A stretch of DNA of 64,000 nucleotides, taken from contig NZ_FMCQ01000001.1 of the NCBI RefSeq assembly GCF_900091605.1, forward strand, positions 434,001 to 498,000, read 5' to 3'. The notes below the pieces were generated by a model. That model worked only from the letters and a program-made list of their open reading frames with translations. It made no database searches and was not told where the DNA came from. Shown in pieces: positions 45,617-54,532 of this stretch. This stretch comes from Micromonospora tulbaghiae (GTDB lineage: Bacteria > Actinomycetota > Actinomycetes > Mycobacteriales > Micromonosporaceae). Position 1 is the first letter of the stretch, and the number at the start of each line of letters is the position of its first letter. The position numbers were made by a program, and so were the translations under genes.

Positions 45617-46275
45617 TCCGGCTGCTGCTCGCCGACGACCAGACCCTGGTACGCGCCGGCTTCCGCTCCATCCTCGACGGCGAGGACGGCATCGAGGTGG
45701 TCGGCGAGGCCGCCGACGGCGCCACTGCGGTACGGCTGGCGCGGGAACTGCGGCCGGACGTCGTCCTCATGGACATCCGGATGCCGCTGCTGGACGGCCT
45801 GGCCGCCACCCGGGAGATCGTCGCCGGCACCGACGCCCGGGTGATCATCCTGACCACCTTCGACCTGGACGACTACGTCTACGGCGCGTTGCGGGCCGGT
45901 GCGAGCGGCTTCCTGGTCAAGGACACCGAGCCGGCGGAGCTGATCCACGGCGTACGGGTGGTGGCCCGGGGCGACGCGTTGATCGCCCCGGCCGTCACCC
46001 GCCGGTTGATCGCCGAGTTCGCCGCCCGGACCCGGCACCCGGACCCGGGCCCCCGCCTGAGCGCGCTGACCGAGCGGGAACGGGAGGTGCTCGCCCTGGT
46101 CGCCGCCGGCCTGTCCAACGACGAGATCGCGGCCCGGCTGGTGCTGAGCCCGGCCACCGCGAAGACGCACGTCAGTCGGATCATGACCAAGACGCGGGTA
46201 CGGGACCGGGCCCAGCTTGTGGTGCTCGCGTACGAGTCAGGGCTCACCGTCCCCGGCTGGCTCACCGCCTCCTGA
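45613..46275 (+). CDS. NarL/FixJ-type response regulator
   Basis: 220 residues: receiver domain with Asp phospho-site in VVLMDIRMP (about 54), and LuxR helix-turn-helix in the C-terminal ~60 residues (LTEREREVLALVAAGLSNDEIAARL). Translated from an ATGA overlap with the kinase gene. Regulon not evident; the DUF6223 gene is convergent. Confidence 0.95.
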   Translation: MIRLLLADDQTLVRAGFRSILDGEDGIEVVGEAADGATAVRLARELRPDVVLMDIRMPLLDGLAATREIVAGTDARVIILTTFDLDDYVYGALRAGASGFLVKDTEPAELIHGVRVVARGDALIAPAVTRRLIAEFAARTRHPDPGPRLSALTEREREVLALVAAGLSNDEIAARLVLSPATAKTHVSRIMTKTRVRDRAQLVVLAYESGLTVPGWLTAS

Positions 46276-46280
46276 CCGGG

Positions 46281-46388
46281 CCGCCGGGACGGAACGAGCC
46301 GCCGGGACGGAACGAGCCGCCGGGACGGAACGAGCCGCCGGGACGGAACGAGCGGCCGGGCGGAACCGGCGCGCCGGGACAGGACGAG
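46281..46388. repeat. 18-bp tandem repeat, four perfect and two decayed copies
   Basis: Unit CCGCCGGGACGGAACGAG in perfect copies at 46281-46298, 46299-46316, 46317-46334 and 46335-46352, then two diverged units to 46388. Lies in the gap between convergent genes, five bases after the response regulator stop. Reading through would encode PPGRNE repeats, but the stop codon precedes them. Each unit has CCG/CGG complementarity, so it may act as a structured terminator. Confidence 0.95.
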
Positions 46389-46396
46389 CGACCGGG

Positions 46397-46780
46397 TCAG
46401 GCGGTACGCCGGGAACGTGCCAGCGCCAGCCCGCCCAGCACCGCCCCGATCAGCCCGAACGCCACACCGGCGACCGCACCTGCGCGTCCCTGACCGCTGC
46501 CGAGGCCCTCGGTGGTGAGCGCCAGATGCCACACGCTGAGGACGAGGCTGACCAGTCCGGCCGCTACGGCCACCAGCGCCTGGACCCGCCCCTCGCCCGG
46601 CCCGCGGCGGGAGCGGCTGAGTGCCAGCCCGCCGACGATCACGCTGGCCAGGCCCAACAGGGCGATGACAGTGGCGCCGGCCCGCCCGGAGCCGCCGATG
46701 CCCCCGGCGGCGAGCGAGGTGTGCGCGGCCGGGGCGAACTCTCCGACGACTGTGGTGGCGAGCAGGTGACGGATGGACAT
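46397..46780 (-). CDS. DUF6223-like small membrane protein (127 aa)
   Basis: ATG 46780 with GGGAG upstream. Three hydrophobic segments (about 35-52, 65-85, 100-118) separated by SRSRRGPGEGR and a Gly-rich loop; ends GGLALARSRR. This internal repeat of a Gly-rich helix and Arg cap is characteristic of the DUF6223 family as I remember it. Function unknown. Confidence 0.75.
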   Translation of the reverse strand: MSIRHLLATTVVGEFAPAAHTSLAAGGIGGSGRAGATVIALLGLASVIVGGLALSRSRRGPGEGRVQALVAVAAGLVSLVLSVWHLALTTEGLGSGQGRAGAVAGVAFGLIGAVLGGLALARSRRTA

Positions 46781-46963
46781 TCGGGGACTCCCTCGGGTCG
46801 CGGCAATTGGTGACGGCGGCAGCGTATGGACGCGCATCGCCGCCGGTCGTCGCCCCGGAGTCGTCGACCGGGCTACCACCACGGGAGTACGCGCTCCGCC
46901 CGCGTACCCCAGGGGTTGTCGTTGTCAGGCGTGAACGGCGGCGGCCGGGGAACCTGGGCGACC

Positions 46964-47263
46964 ATGCGAGTCACGACCACCGCCGCCGTGGCGGCGTCCC
47001 GGGAGGTGCCGGGCGACGACGGCGTACGGCGGCCCGGCGGTGAGGTGCACGCCTGGCTGCCGGGGCAGAACCAGACGCTGTGCGGGCTGCCGCTGAGCCG
47101 GACCCGGCTGCGCCGCTTCCCGCACGTGCCGTTCGACTACTCCGGCACCGACGTGCTCACCGAGACAGACCCGGAGAGCTGGCTCTGCCCGCGCTGCCTG
47201 GCCGCCACCGCGGGTCGCCGCGAACGGGAGAAGGGCTGGGTGCGCACGAACCCCCGTCCGTGA
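46964..47263 (+). CDS. Small Cys-containing hypothetical protein (99 aa)
   Basis: ATG 46964; the upstream ribosome site is weak (GGGGAACC). Has a single Cys in QTLCGLPLSR and a Cys pair in WLCPRCLAATAG, possibly a small zinc-binding knuckle, with HAWLPG near the start. Similar short proteins are usual in Micromonosporaceae; role unknown. 36 bp ahead of the SDR gene. Confidence 0.65.
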   Translation: MRVTTTAAVAASREVPGDDGVRRPGGEVHAWLPGQNQTLCGLPLSRTRLRRFPHVPFDYSGTDVLTETDPESWLCPRCLAATAGRREREKGWVRTNPRP

Positions 47264-47299
47264 GCGGTTGCTGCCCGGTTCAGCGGGTACGGCACGACC

Positions 47300-48382
47300 A
47301 TGCGCATCGTGATCGTGGGGGCGACCGGCAACGTGGGGACGGCAGTGCTGCGCCGGCTGCGGCGGGAGGCGGGCGCCGAGCTGGTCGGCGTGGCCCGCCG
47401 GCTGCCCGGGCCGGACGCCGGTGAACCGTACGACGACGTCGAGTGGCACTCCTGCGACATCGGCGCGCCGGGCGCCGCCGACCAGCTCGTGCGGATCTTC
47501 GCCGGGGCGCGGGCGGTCGTGCACCTCGCCTGGCAGATCCAGCCCAGCCACGACCGGCGCACGCTCTACCGGACCAACGTCGGCGGCAGCCGCGCGGTGA
47601 TCGAGGCCGCCGTCCGGGTCGGCGTTCCGGCCCTGGTGTACGCCTCGTCGGTCGGCACCTACGCGCCCGGCCCGAAGAACCAGCCGGTCAGCGAGAACTG
47701 GCCGGCGACCGGGGTGGAGACGTCGTCGTACAGCCAGGACAAGGCGGAGGTGGAGGCACTGCTGGACGGCGTGCAGCGGGAACACCCGAACCTGCGCGTG
47801 GTACGGCTGCGCCCGGGACTGATCTTCCAGCGCGAGGCCGGTACGGAGATCAGCCGCTACTTCCTCGGCCCGCTGGTGCCGGTGCGCCTGCTGCGGTACG
47901 GCCGGATTCCGCTCGTGCCGTCGAACAAGCGACTCCGGATGCAGGCGGTGCACGCCGACGACGTGGCCGACGCGTACGCCCGGGCGGTCGTGGGGGATGC
48001 GAGCGGCGCCTTCAACGTGGCGGCCGACCCGGTGCTGACGCCGGAACTGGTGGCCCGGCACTTCCACGGCTGGACGGTGCCGGTGGCGACGCCGGTGCTG
48101 CGCGCCGCGGCGGCGGTGACCTGGCGGGCGCGGCTGCAACCGGTCGACACCGGCTGGGTCGACCTGGCGCTGAACGTGCCGCTGATGTCGAGCCACCGTG
48201 CCGAGACCGAACTCGGCTGGACGCCGGCCGTCGACACGGTGACCGCCCTGAAGGAGCTGTTCGCCGGCATGGCCACGAGAGCGGGCACCGACTCGCCGCC
48301 GCTGTCCCCGGACCCGGCGCTGCCCGGCCGACCCGCCGCTCTGACCAGAGGCCACCTCCCCGGCCACCCCAACCCCTACTGA
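47300..48382 (+). CDS. NAD(P)-dependent epimerase/dehydratase (extended SDR)
   Basis: 360 residues. Rossmann GATGNVG at 7-13, and the catalytic YSQDK after SSVGTYAPG (about residue 143). Extended-SDR C-terminal half with LRPGLIFQ and HADDVADAYARA. Probably acts on a nucleotide sugar or related substrate; not more can be said. Proline-rich C-terminal tail. Confidence 0.9.
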   Translation: MRIVIVGATGNVGTAVLRRLRREAGAELVGVARRLPGPDAGEPYDDVEWHSCDIGAPGAADQLVRIFAGARAVVHLAWQIQPSHDRRTLYRTNVGGSRAVIEAAVRVGVPALVYASSVGTYAPGPKNQPVSENWPATGVETSSYSQDKAEVEALLDGVQREHPNLRVVRLRPGLIFQREAGTEISRYFLGPLVPVRLLRYGRIPLVPSNKRLRMQAVHADDVADAYARAVVGDASGAFNVAADPVLTPELVARHFHGWTVPVATPVLRAAAAVTWRARLQPVDTGWVDLALNVPLMSSHRAETELGWTPAVDTVTALKELFAGMATRAGTDSPPLSPDPALPGRPAALTRGHLPGHPNPY

Positions 48383-48426
48383 CCCCCCGCCCTTCCCGCG
48401 CCTCGCCCTTCCCCGCCTCGCCCTGT

Positions 48427-48483
48427 TGATCAAGGAGTTTGTGTCCCTCCCAGAGATCGACTAGGACGCAAACTCCTTGATCA
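48427..48483. terminator. REP-like hairpin between convergent genes
   Basis: Twenty-base arms TGATCAAGGAGTTTGTGTCC and the complementary strand at 48464-48483 with one mismatch (G-T) and a 17-base loop. AT-richer than its surroundings. Likely a bidirectional terminator; I recall similar GATCAAGGAGTTTG elements scattered in Micromonospora intergenic DNA, but copies elsewhere cannot be checked here. Confidence 0.75.
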
Positions 48484-48545
48484 CAAAGTCAAGGGGGGTA
48501 CGCGCGAGGTGAGGCCGGCAGCGCGGGCGGGAAGAGGCCGGGTCG

Positions 48546-49697
48546 TCAGGAGATCTGGGCGCCCAGGAAGAAGATGCCGGGGTGGCCCTTTGTCTCGAAG
48601 CCTCGGCTGGGGTTTCTCCGCAGGGTGCTGCTGTCGATGTTCAGGGTGCCGGTGCGGTTGTTGCTGACGAAGAAGATCGCGCCGCCGCCCTCGTTCGCGC
48701 TGTTGTCCTCGATCACCGTGCCGGCGATCCGCACCGCGAACTCGTTGCCGTCGCAGTAGATCGCGCCGCCACTACCGCCGCCCGGCGTGCCGCCCCGGGC
48801 CGGGTTCGCGCCGGTGCCGACCGCCCGGTTGTCCCGGAAGACGCTGTTCAGCACCGTCCAGGAGACGCCGATGCTGCTCAGCGCCCCACCGTTGGCGCAC
48901 ACCCCGCCGGTGAAGGTGCTGCTCACCACGTACACCGGTTTGTTCTCGAACTGGCTGAGCACGCGCAGCGCCGCGCCGCCGAGGTCCGGCCCGGTGCGGT
49001 CGCAGCGGTTGTCGACGAACCGTGAGTTGATCACGGCGAACCGCCCGCCCCGGACGAAGATCGCGCCGCCCCCACCGCCCTCGGTGCGATCGCCCGTGGC
49101 GTCCCCGTCGACGAACGTCAGGTTCTGCACGGTGAGCCGCGGGTGGTCCTGGTTCTGGCAGTGCGAGGTGGTGAAGCCCTGCGCCTTGTCGCAGGTGTTC
49201 ATGTAGAGGATGCGGCGCTTGCCGCCACCGCTCAGCGTGACCTTGCCGCCGCCGTCCAGCACGACGCGCGGGCCGTGCGAGTTCACCACCTTGGCGGTGG
49301 CCTTCATGGTGATGGTCACCGGCGCGGGCCCGCAGTCGAACGTGATGACGCCGCCGGCCGCGACGGCCTTCACCACCGCCTCCGAGGTGCAGCTCGCCGG
49401 GGTGCCGCTGCCGACGGTACGGGTCGGCCGCGAGGTGTCCACCGGACGCGCCTCGGCCGGCACGCTCGCCCGGCCCTGGGGGTTGCCGGCGCTGAATGCC
49501 ACGGTGGCGGGGGTTGGGCGCGGCCGGGCGCTACCCAGTCCGGCACGCCCGCTCGGGGTGGGCGACGGCGCGGCTGCCGCACTGGCCGACGAGCCGGCGT
49601 CGGCGGCGGGCGCGAGGGCGGGATCGTCGCCGCAGGCGGGCAGCGTCGCCGTCGCCAGGGCGAGGACGAGCAGTGTGACAGCCGACTTCACGCGCAC
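48546..49697 (-). CDS. Lipoprotein with right-handed beta-helix (pectate-lyase-like) domain
   Basis: 383 residues; GTG 49697 or 49691, no clear ribosome site. Lipobox TLPAC (Cys about 22), then an Ala/Pro/Ser-rich linker to about 75. The rest has repeated short strands with Asn ladders (VINSRFVDNRC, VVSSTFTGGVC, VLNSVFRDNRA, GTVIEDNSA), typical of a parallel beta-helix. Four Cys may form disulfides. Could be a polysaccharide-binding or -cleaving surface protein; no catalytic residues identified. Confidence 0.8.
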   Translation of the reverse strand: MRVKSAVTLLVLALATATLPACGDDPALAPAADAGSSASAAAAPSPTPSGRAGLGSARPRPTPATVAFSAGNPQGRASVPAEARPVDTSRPTRTVGSGTPASCTSEAVVKAVAAGGVITFDCGPAPVTITMKATAKVVNSHGPRVVLDGGGKVTLSGGGKRRILYMNTCDKAQGFTTSHCQNQDHPRLTVQNLTFVDGDATGDRTEGGGGGAIFVRGGRFAVINSRFVDNRCDRTGPDLGGAALRVLSQFENKPVYVVSSTFTGGVCANGGALSSIGVSWTVLNSVFRDNRAVGTGANPARGGTPGGGSGGAIYCDGNEFAVRIAGTVIEDNSANEGGGAIFFVSNNRTGTLNIDSSTLRRNPSRGFETKGHPGIFFLGAQIS

Positions 49698-49850
49698 CGC
49701 CCGATGCTAGGAGGACCGGCCGCCCCGGCACGACTCCACAGGCGATCCTTAACCCACCGCTAAGCCGCAGCCGCAGCCGCAGCCCGCAGCCGGAGCCGGA
49801 GTCGGCGGCCGCGCGGCGGCAGGCAGCACCCTCGGCACCGCGTGCGACGG

Positions 49851-50600
49851 TCAGGCGTGCGAGAGCGCGAACGCGACCAGGAAACCGAGGACGGTGATCA
49901 GCCCGACGAGCAGGTGCGCGTCCGCGAACGCCTCCGGGACCATGGTGTCGGTGATCATCGCCAGGATCGCGCCGGCGGCGAGCGCGGTGATCGTCGCCAG
50001 CACCTCGGGCGGTGCGCCGCCGAGCAGCGTGTACCCGGCCAGCGACGCCGCCCCGGAGATCAACGCGATGGCCGTCCACAGCCCGAACACGTAGCGCCGG
50101 GTACGCCCGGCCTGCCGCATCCCGGCCGCGCTGGAGAGCCCTTCCGGCACGTTGCTGAGGAACACCGCGATGACAGTGACCAGGCTGACCGGGCCGCCGG
50201 CCAGCAGGCTCGCGCCGATCACCACCGATTCGGGTACGCCGTCGAGCAGCGCGCCGACAGCGATGGCCGAACCGGAGCCGGGCTGTTCCCGCTCGGAGGG
50301 CTGCTCGTCGCCGGAACGTTTGCGGTGCCGCGCGCCGTGCCGGGCCAGCAGCACGTTCGCCCCGGTGTACAGCAGCGCGCCGGCCGCCGCGCCGATCGCC
50401 ACCGGCAGCAGCCCGCCCTGCTCGTGCGCTTCGTCGATCAGCTCGAACGAGACGGCGGACAGCAGCACGCCCGCCCCGAACGCCATCACCGAGGCGGTCA
50501 CCCGGCGCGGTACGCGCGCGAAGAACCCGACGGCCGCCCCGATCAGCAGGGCCGACCCGGCGAGCAGGCCCCAGAATCCCGCTTCCAGCCACTCCGGCAC
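49851..50600 (-). CDS. ZIP-family metal transporter
   Basis: 249 residues, GTG 50600. About eight hydrophobic helices; the conserved metal site in helix 4 reads DGVPESVVIG, and helix 5 has SNVPEGLSSA, both characteristic of ZIP transporters for zinc or iron. A hydrophilic loop with His/Lys (HGARHRKRSGDE) precedes it. Would import divalent cations into the cytoplasm. Confidence 0.9.
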   Translation of the reverse strand: MPEWLEAGFWGLLAGSALLIGAAVGFFARVPRRVTASVMAFGAGVLLSAVSFELIDEAHEQGGLLPVAIGAAAGALLYTGANVLLARHGARHRKRSGDEQPSEREQPGSGSAIAVGALLDGVPESVVIGASLLAGGPVSLVTVIAVFLSNVPEGLSSAAGMRQAGRTRRYVFGLWTAIALISGAASLAGYTLLGGAPPEVLATITALAAGAILAMITDTMVPEAFADAHLLVGLITVLGFLVAFALSHA

Positions 50601-50639
50601 GCGCTGGACCCTACCCCCGGATCCGCGCCGCCAACCGGG

Positions 50640-51839
50640 TCAGAAGTCGGCGAACAGGTGCGGCAACTCGCGGGGGAACAGGCGGCGCAGCTCACCGGCC
50701 GCGTCCACCGGCACCTCACCCAGCCCGCGTACGACCACCTCGGCCGGGTCGAGCACGCCGTACGCCAGGGCGGACAGCCCGGCGGCGGTGAGCCGCGCGA
50801 CCGGAACGCTGCCCCCGGCGGCGGTCTGCGCGGGCAGCACCGCGAGCTTGCCGGTGGTGCCGTCGAGCAGGTGGCGACCGGCGAGCCAGCGGTCACCGAC
50901 CAGCTCGATGAGCACCCGGCCGACCCCGACCGGCTGCTCGGCCAGCGCGTCCAGGCTGAGCAGCCGGGCCATCGGCGCGGTCGGGTCGGGCCGGGCCACC
51001 CGCGCCTCCACCTGCACGTCGAGGTCGGTGAGCCACAGCTCGGGCAGCTCTTCGGGGGTCACCTGGACGCTGATCCGGGCCACCTGGTCGACGTGCCGGG
51101 CGAAGAACTGGAGCACCGACGCGCGGGCGTACGCGTCGTCGACCAGCAGGTCGTCGACGAACAGCGTGCCGGCGTGGTCGTCGATGCGGTAGGTCACAGC
51201 GCCGACCGTCTCGCCGCCGCGCACCACGCTGACCAGCCAGCGGTCGTCCCGGTCGCGCAGCCCGACCGCCCGGAAGTCGGGGAAGACCGCGAAGCCGTGG
51301 CGCTCGCGCAGGCACCGCTCGGTGTACGCGCGCCACCGCGCGTACCCAGCGCCGATCCGCTCCCAGGCCAGCTCGTCCGGCAGCTCGGCCCGCAGCAGCG
51401 GCGCCAGGTCCGCCGGGTTGAAGATCGCGGTACGCCGCCGGGGCAGCCCGATGTAGCCGAAGCGCTCGTAGAACGAGGCGCGGAACGGGTGCAGCGCGGT
51501 GAGCTGGTGCCCCTCGTCGCGCATGCCGTCGAGGAGCTGCTGCATCAGCGTCCGGACGTGGCCGCGCCGGCGGGCCAGCGGATGGGTGGCCACGCCCGCG
51601 ACACCGGCCATCGGCAGCACCGCGCCGCGCAGGTTCTGCCGCATGGGGATCGCCGAGGCCGCCGCCGCGGTGATCCCGTCCTCCTCGGCCACGAGCGTCG
51701 TGTTCCCCGCGTTGTACGGCAGGTAGGCGCGGAACTGGTCGGTCCGGGGGGCCGCCATCGGCGAGGCCTCGAAGGCGTACGCCTGGAGCGGGAAGCTGGT
51801 GGTCAGCCGTTCATCGGCGGCCAGCCGGCGGATGTGCAT
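50640..51839 (-). CDS. Eis-like GNAT N-acetyltransferase
   Basis: 399 residues. N-terminal GNAT domain with acetyl-CoA loop VATHPLARRRGHVRTLM, a second GNAT-like middle part and a C-terminal SCP2-like domain. The chain ends in Phe (LPHLFADF), whose terminal carboxylate acts in catalysis in Eis. Members acetylate aminoglycosides or other amines; the substrate here is not known. Confidence 0.9.
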   Translation of the reverse strand: MHIRRLAADERLTTSFPLQAYAFEASPMAAPRTDQFRAYLPYNAGNTTLVAEEDGITAAAASAIPMRQNLRGAVLPMAGVAGVATHPLARRRGHVRTLMQQLLDGMRDEGHQLTALHPFRASFYERFGYIGLPRRRTAIFNPADLAPLLRAELPDELAWERIGAGYARWRAYTERCLRERHGFAVFPDFRAVGLRDRDDRWLVSVVRGGETVGAVTYRIDDHAGTLFVDDLLVDDAYARASVLQFFARHVDQVARISVQVTPEELPELWLTDLDVQVEARVARPDPTAPMARLLSLDALAEQPVGVGRVLIELVGDRWLAGRHLLDGTTGKLAVLPAQTAAGGSVPVARLTAAGLSALAYGVLDPAEVVVRGLGEVPVDAAGELRRLFPRELPHLFADF

Positions 51840-51891
51840 CCGTTCATCCCAACCGCACCGGGCGCGGTCCGCAACCGGAAAGGACGCCCGC

Positions 51892-52611
51892 TCACGCCTC
51901 GGTGACGTCCGAGATGACCACTGTCACGTTGTCCGGCGCGCCGGCCTGGTGGGCCAGTTTCACCAGTTGCTCGCCGCACTGCTGGCGGTCGCCGTAGGTG
52001 GCGAGCGCCGCCGCGATGGCGGCGTCCTCCACGTAGTCGGAGAGGCCGTCGCTGCACAGCAGCAGCCGGTCGCCGGCGAACACGGTGAGCGCCCCGACGG
52101 CGGGTGGCGCGTCGGAGCCCTGCACCGCGCGGGTGACGAGCGAGCGCTGCGGGTGGTGCCGGGCCTGGTCGCGGGAGAGCGCGCCCTGGTCGACGAGCGC
52201 CTGCACGAACGTGTCGTCGCGGGTGAGCTGGGTCAGCTCGTGGTCGCGCAGCAGGTAGCAGCGGGAGTCGCCGACCTGGGCCAGGACCAGGGTGTCGCCG
52301 GCGAGCAGGGCGGTGGTGAGCGTCGTGCCCATGCCGTCGCGGGCCGGGTCCACCGTGATGGCCGCGCGGATGCGCTGGTTCGCGGTGCTCACGACGGCGC
52401 GCAGCGCGTCGGCCGCCTCGTCGGCGCCGGTGGGCGGCGTCAGCTCGTCGAGGATCCGGATGACGATCTCGCTGGCCACCTCGCCGGCGGGGAGCCCGCC
52501 CATGCCGTCGGCCACCGCCACGAGGCGGTCACCGGCGAGGGCGGAGTCCTCGTTGTTGGTCCGGACGAGGCCGACGTCGTTGAGGATGGCCGAGCGGAGG
52601 ATGAGCGTCAT
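51892..52611 (-). CDS. PP2C-type serine/threonine phosphatase (Stp-like)
   Basis: 239 residues; ATG 52611 (MTLILRSAILNDVG), the usual start of actinobacterial members. PP2C motifs: VRTNNEDS, VADGMGG, GMGTTL, GDSRCYLL, DGLSDYVED, DNVTVVI, all metal ligands present. Acts on Ser/Thr phosphoproteins, usually against Pkn kinases. No kinase gene is adjacent, so it stands alone. Confidence 0.93.
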   Translation of the reverse strand: MTLILRSAILNDVGLVRTNNEDSALAGDRLVAVADGMGGLPAGEVASEIVIRILDELTPPTGADEAADALRAVVSTANQRIRAAITVDPARDGMGTTLTTALLAGDTLVLAQVGDSRCYLLRDHELTQLTRDDTFVQALVDQGALSRDQARHHPQRSLVTRAVQGSDAPPAVGALTVFAGDRLLLCSDGLSDYVEDAAIAAALATYGDRQQCGEQLVKLAHQAGAPDNVTVVISDVTEA

Positions 52612-52704
52612 GAGGACAAGCTTGCCAAGAAGAACGGCTCCGCGTCTGCACGCGCTGGCGGGTCTGCTGAAAGAAATGTCATCAGCTTGCATCCTGGGTA
52701 TGCG

Positions 52705-53268
52705 TCAACTGTCCAGTGTGGATGGACGAGGATAGCGCAGCAGGAGGCTCGCGTGGACCTCCTCCTCGCCCACGGCCGCGTAGGTGTGCGGCACGTCGGA
52801 GGTCCACCGCAGGTAGCCCCCCGGGCCGGCGGTCAGCGGGGCGTCGGCCGGGCCGGCGCGGAGTACGCCGGAGAAGACCGTCACGTGTTCGGTCACGCCG
52901 CCGGAGTGGGCGGGGGAGAGCTGCGCCGGGCCCGGACTGACCCACATCCGGTACAGCTCGTAGGTCGCCTCCCGGTCGCCGAACACCTCCAGCAGGGTGG
53001 CCCCGACCGCGGCCCCGCGTACGGTCGGCGCCTCGCCGGGGGCGGAGAGCACGGCGGTCAGCGGTACGCCGAGCTGCGCGGTGATCGCGTACAGGGTCTC
53101 CAGCCGGGGGTTGCGCACACCGTTCTCCAGGCCGGAGAGCGTGGCCTTGCCGACGCCTGCGAGGCGGGCCAGTTCGGACAGGGAGAGGCCCCGCTCGGTG
53201 CGGAGCGAGCGGATGCGCCGGCCGACCTCCCGGGCGCCCCGGTCATCGGCTGGTGCGGCGGCTGTCAT
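52705..53268 (-). CDS. XRE-family regulator with C-terminal cupin
   Basis: 187 residues. XRE helix-turn-helix at about 15-70 (LRTERGLSLSELARLAGVGKATLSGLENG), cupin at about 95-180 (SGGVTEHVTVFSGVLRAG, VPHTYAAVGEEEV). Divergent from a BenE-like transporter with a perfect 20-base palindrome in between, so it likely regulates that gene in response to a small-molecule bound in the cupin. Confidence 0.9.
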   Translation of the reverse strand: MTAAAPADDRGAREVGRRIRSLRTERGLSLSELARLAGVGKATLSGLENGVRNPRLETLYAITAQLGVPLTAVLSAPGEAPTVRGAAVGATLLEVFGDREATYELYRMWVSPGPAQLSPAHSGGVTEHVTVFSGVLRAGPADAPLTAGPGGYLRWTSDVPHTYAAVGEEEVHASLLLRYPRPSTLDS

Positions 53269-53290
53269 GGGGCTATGGTGCTACACCGTG

Positions 53291-53310
53291 CCGTTCCGTA
53301 AACGGAACGG
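53291..53310. promoter_or_regulatory. Perfect palindrome CCGTTCCGT-AA-ACGGAACGG
   Basis: Nine-base perfect arms, centred 25 bases before the BenE-like start and 32 bases from the XRE start. Probable operator of the XRE-cupin protein. Confidence 0.7.
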
Positions 53311-53325
53311 TCGGAGGAGGAGGGC

Positions 53326-54528
53326 ATGGGCGGTCGGCTCCAACCCGTTCTGGCCGGCGTGGTGACCGCCCTGGTCGGCTTCGCCAGCTCGTTCACAGTC
53401 GTCCTGGCCGGGCTGCGCGCGGTCGGCGCCGAACCGGACCAGGCCGCCTCCGGCCTGCTCGCGCTCTGCGTCGCCAGCGGCGCCTGCGCGGTCTGGCTCG
53501 GCCTGCGGCACCGGCTGCCGCTCGCCATCGCCTGGTCCACGCCGGGCGCGGCGCTGCTCGTGGCCACCGGGCCGGTCCCCGGCGGCTGGCCTGCCGCGGT
53601 CGGCGCCTTCCTGCTCACCGGGCTGCTGATCGTCGCGGCCGGGCTGATCCCCGCACTCGGTCGCGCGGTCGCCGCGATCCCCGCCCCGATCGCCTCCGCC
53701 ATGCTCGCCGGGGTGCTGCTGCCGCTGTGTACGGCGCCGGTACGCGCCCTGGTCGAGGTGCCCCGGCTGGCCGGGCCGGTGGTGCTGGTCTGGCTGCTGC
53801 TGCACCGGTTCGCCCGCCGCTGGGCGGTGCCGGGCGCGCTCGCCGTCGCAGTGGTCGTGATCGCGCTGACCACGTCCGGGCCCGCCCGGCTGGACGCCGC
53901 GCCGGTCGTCGCGTTCACCGCGCCGGCCTGGACGCTGCCCGCCGTCGTCGGGCTCGCGCTGCCGCTGTTCCTGGTCACCATGGCAGCGCAGAACGTGCCC
54001 GGCACCGCGGTGCTCGCCAGGTACGGCTACCGGGCCCCACTGGGCTCGGCGCTGCGGGTGACCGGGCTCGCCACCACCCTCGGCGCACCGGCGGGCGCGC
54101 ACGCGGTGAACCTCGCCGCGATCACCGCCGCGCTCGCCGCCGGCCCGGACGCCCACCCGGACCCGGAACGGCGCTGGATCGCCTCGGTCACCGCCGGGAT
54201 CGGCCTGGCCCTGCTCGGCCTGGGCGCCGGTGTGGCCACCGCCCTGGTGCTGCTCTCCCCGCCGGTGCTGGTCGAGGCCGTCGCCGGGCTCGCCCTGCTC
54301 GGCGCGCTCGCCGGCGCGGTCACGGCAGCGGTCGCCCAGCCGGACGCGCGGGAGGCGGCCGTGGTGACGTTCGTGGTCACCGCCTCCGGGGTGAGCCTGC
54401 TCGGGGTGGGCGGCGCGTTCTGGGGGCTGGTCGCGGGCTGGCTGATGCTGCTGCTGTTCCGCCGCCGGGCCGCACCCGCGCCGGTCGAGCCGGATCCCGT
54501 CCCGTCCGTTCCCGCCCGGACCGGATGA
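53326..54528 (+). CDS. BenE-family aromatic acid/H+ symporter
   Basis: 400 residues with twelve or so hydrophobic helices. Conserved BenE blocks: AIAWSTPGAALL, FLVTMAAQNVPG, GAPAGAHAVNLAAITAA. Exports or imports benzoate-like acids with protons. Ribosome site GGAGGAGGAGGG before ATG 53326. No catabolic genes for aromatics are adjacent. Confidence 0.92.
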   Translation: MGGRLQPVLAGVVTALVGFASSFTVVLAGLRAVGAEPDQAASGLLALCVASGACAVWLGLRHRLPLAIAWSTPGAALLVATGPVPGGWPAAVGAFLLTGLLIVAAGLIPALGRAVAAIPAPIASAMLAGVLLPLCTAPVRALVEVPRLAGPVVLVWLLLHRFARRWAVPGALAVAVVVIALTTSGPARLDAAPVVAFTAPAWTLPAVVGLALPLFLVTMAAQNVPGTAVLARYGYRAPLGSALRVTGLATTLGAPAGAHAVNLAAITAALAAGPDAHPDPERRWIASVTAGIGLALLGLGAGVATALVLLSPPVLVEAVAGLALLGALAGAVTAAVAQPDAREAAVVTFVVTASGVSLLGVGGAFWGLVAGWLMLLLFRRRAAPAPVEPDPVPSVPARTG

Positions 54529-54532
54529 CCCG

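Noticed and set aside
46281..46388. Possible CRISPR array
   Set aside because: Units are directly adjacent without spacers, and no cas genes are present; no CRISPR seen in the window.
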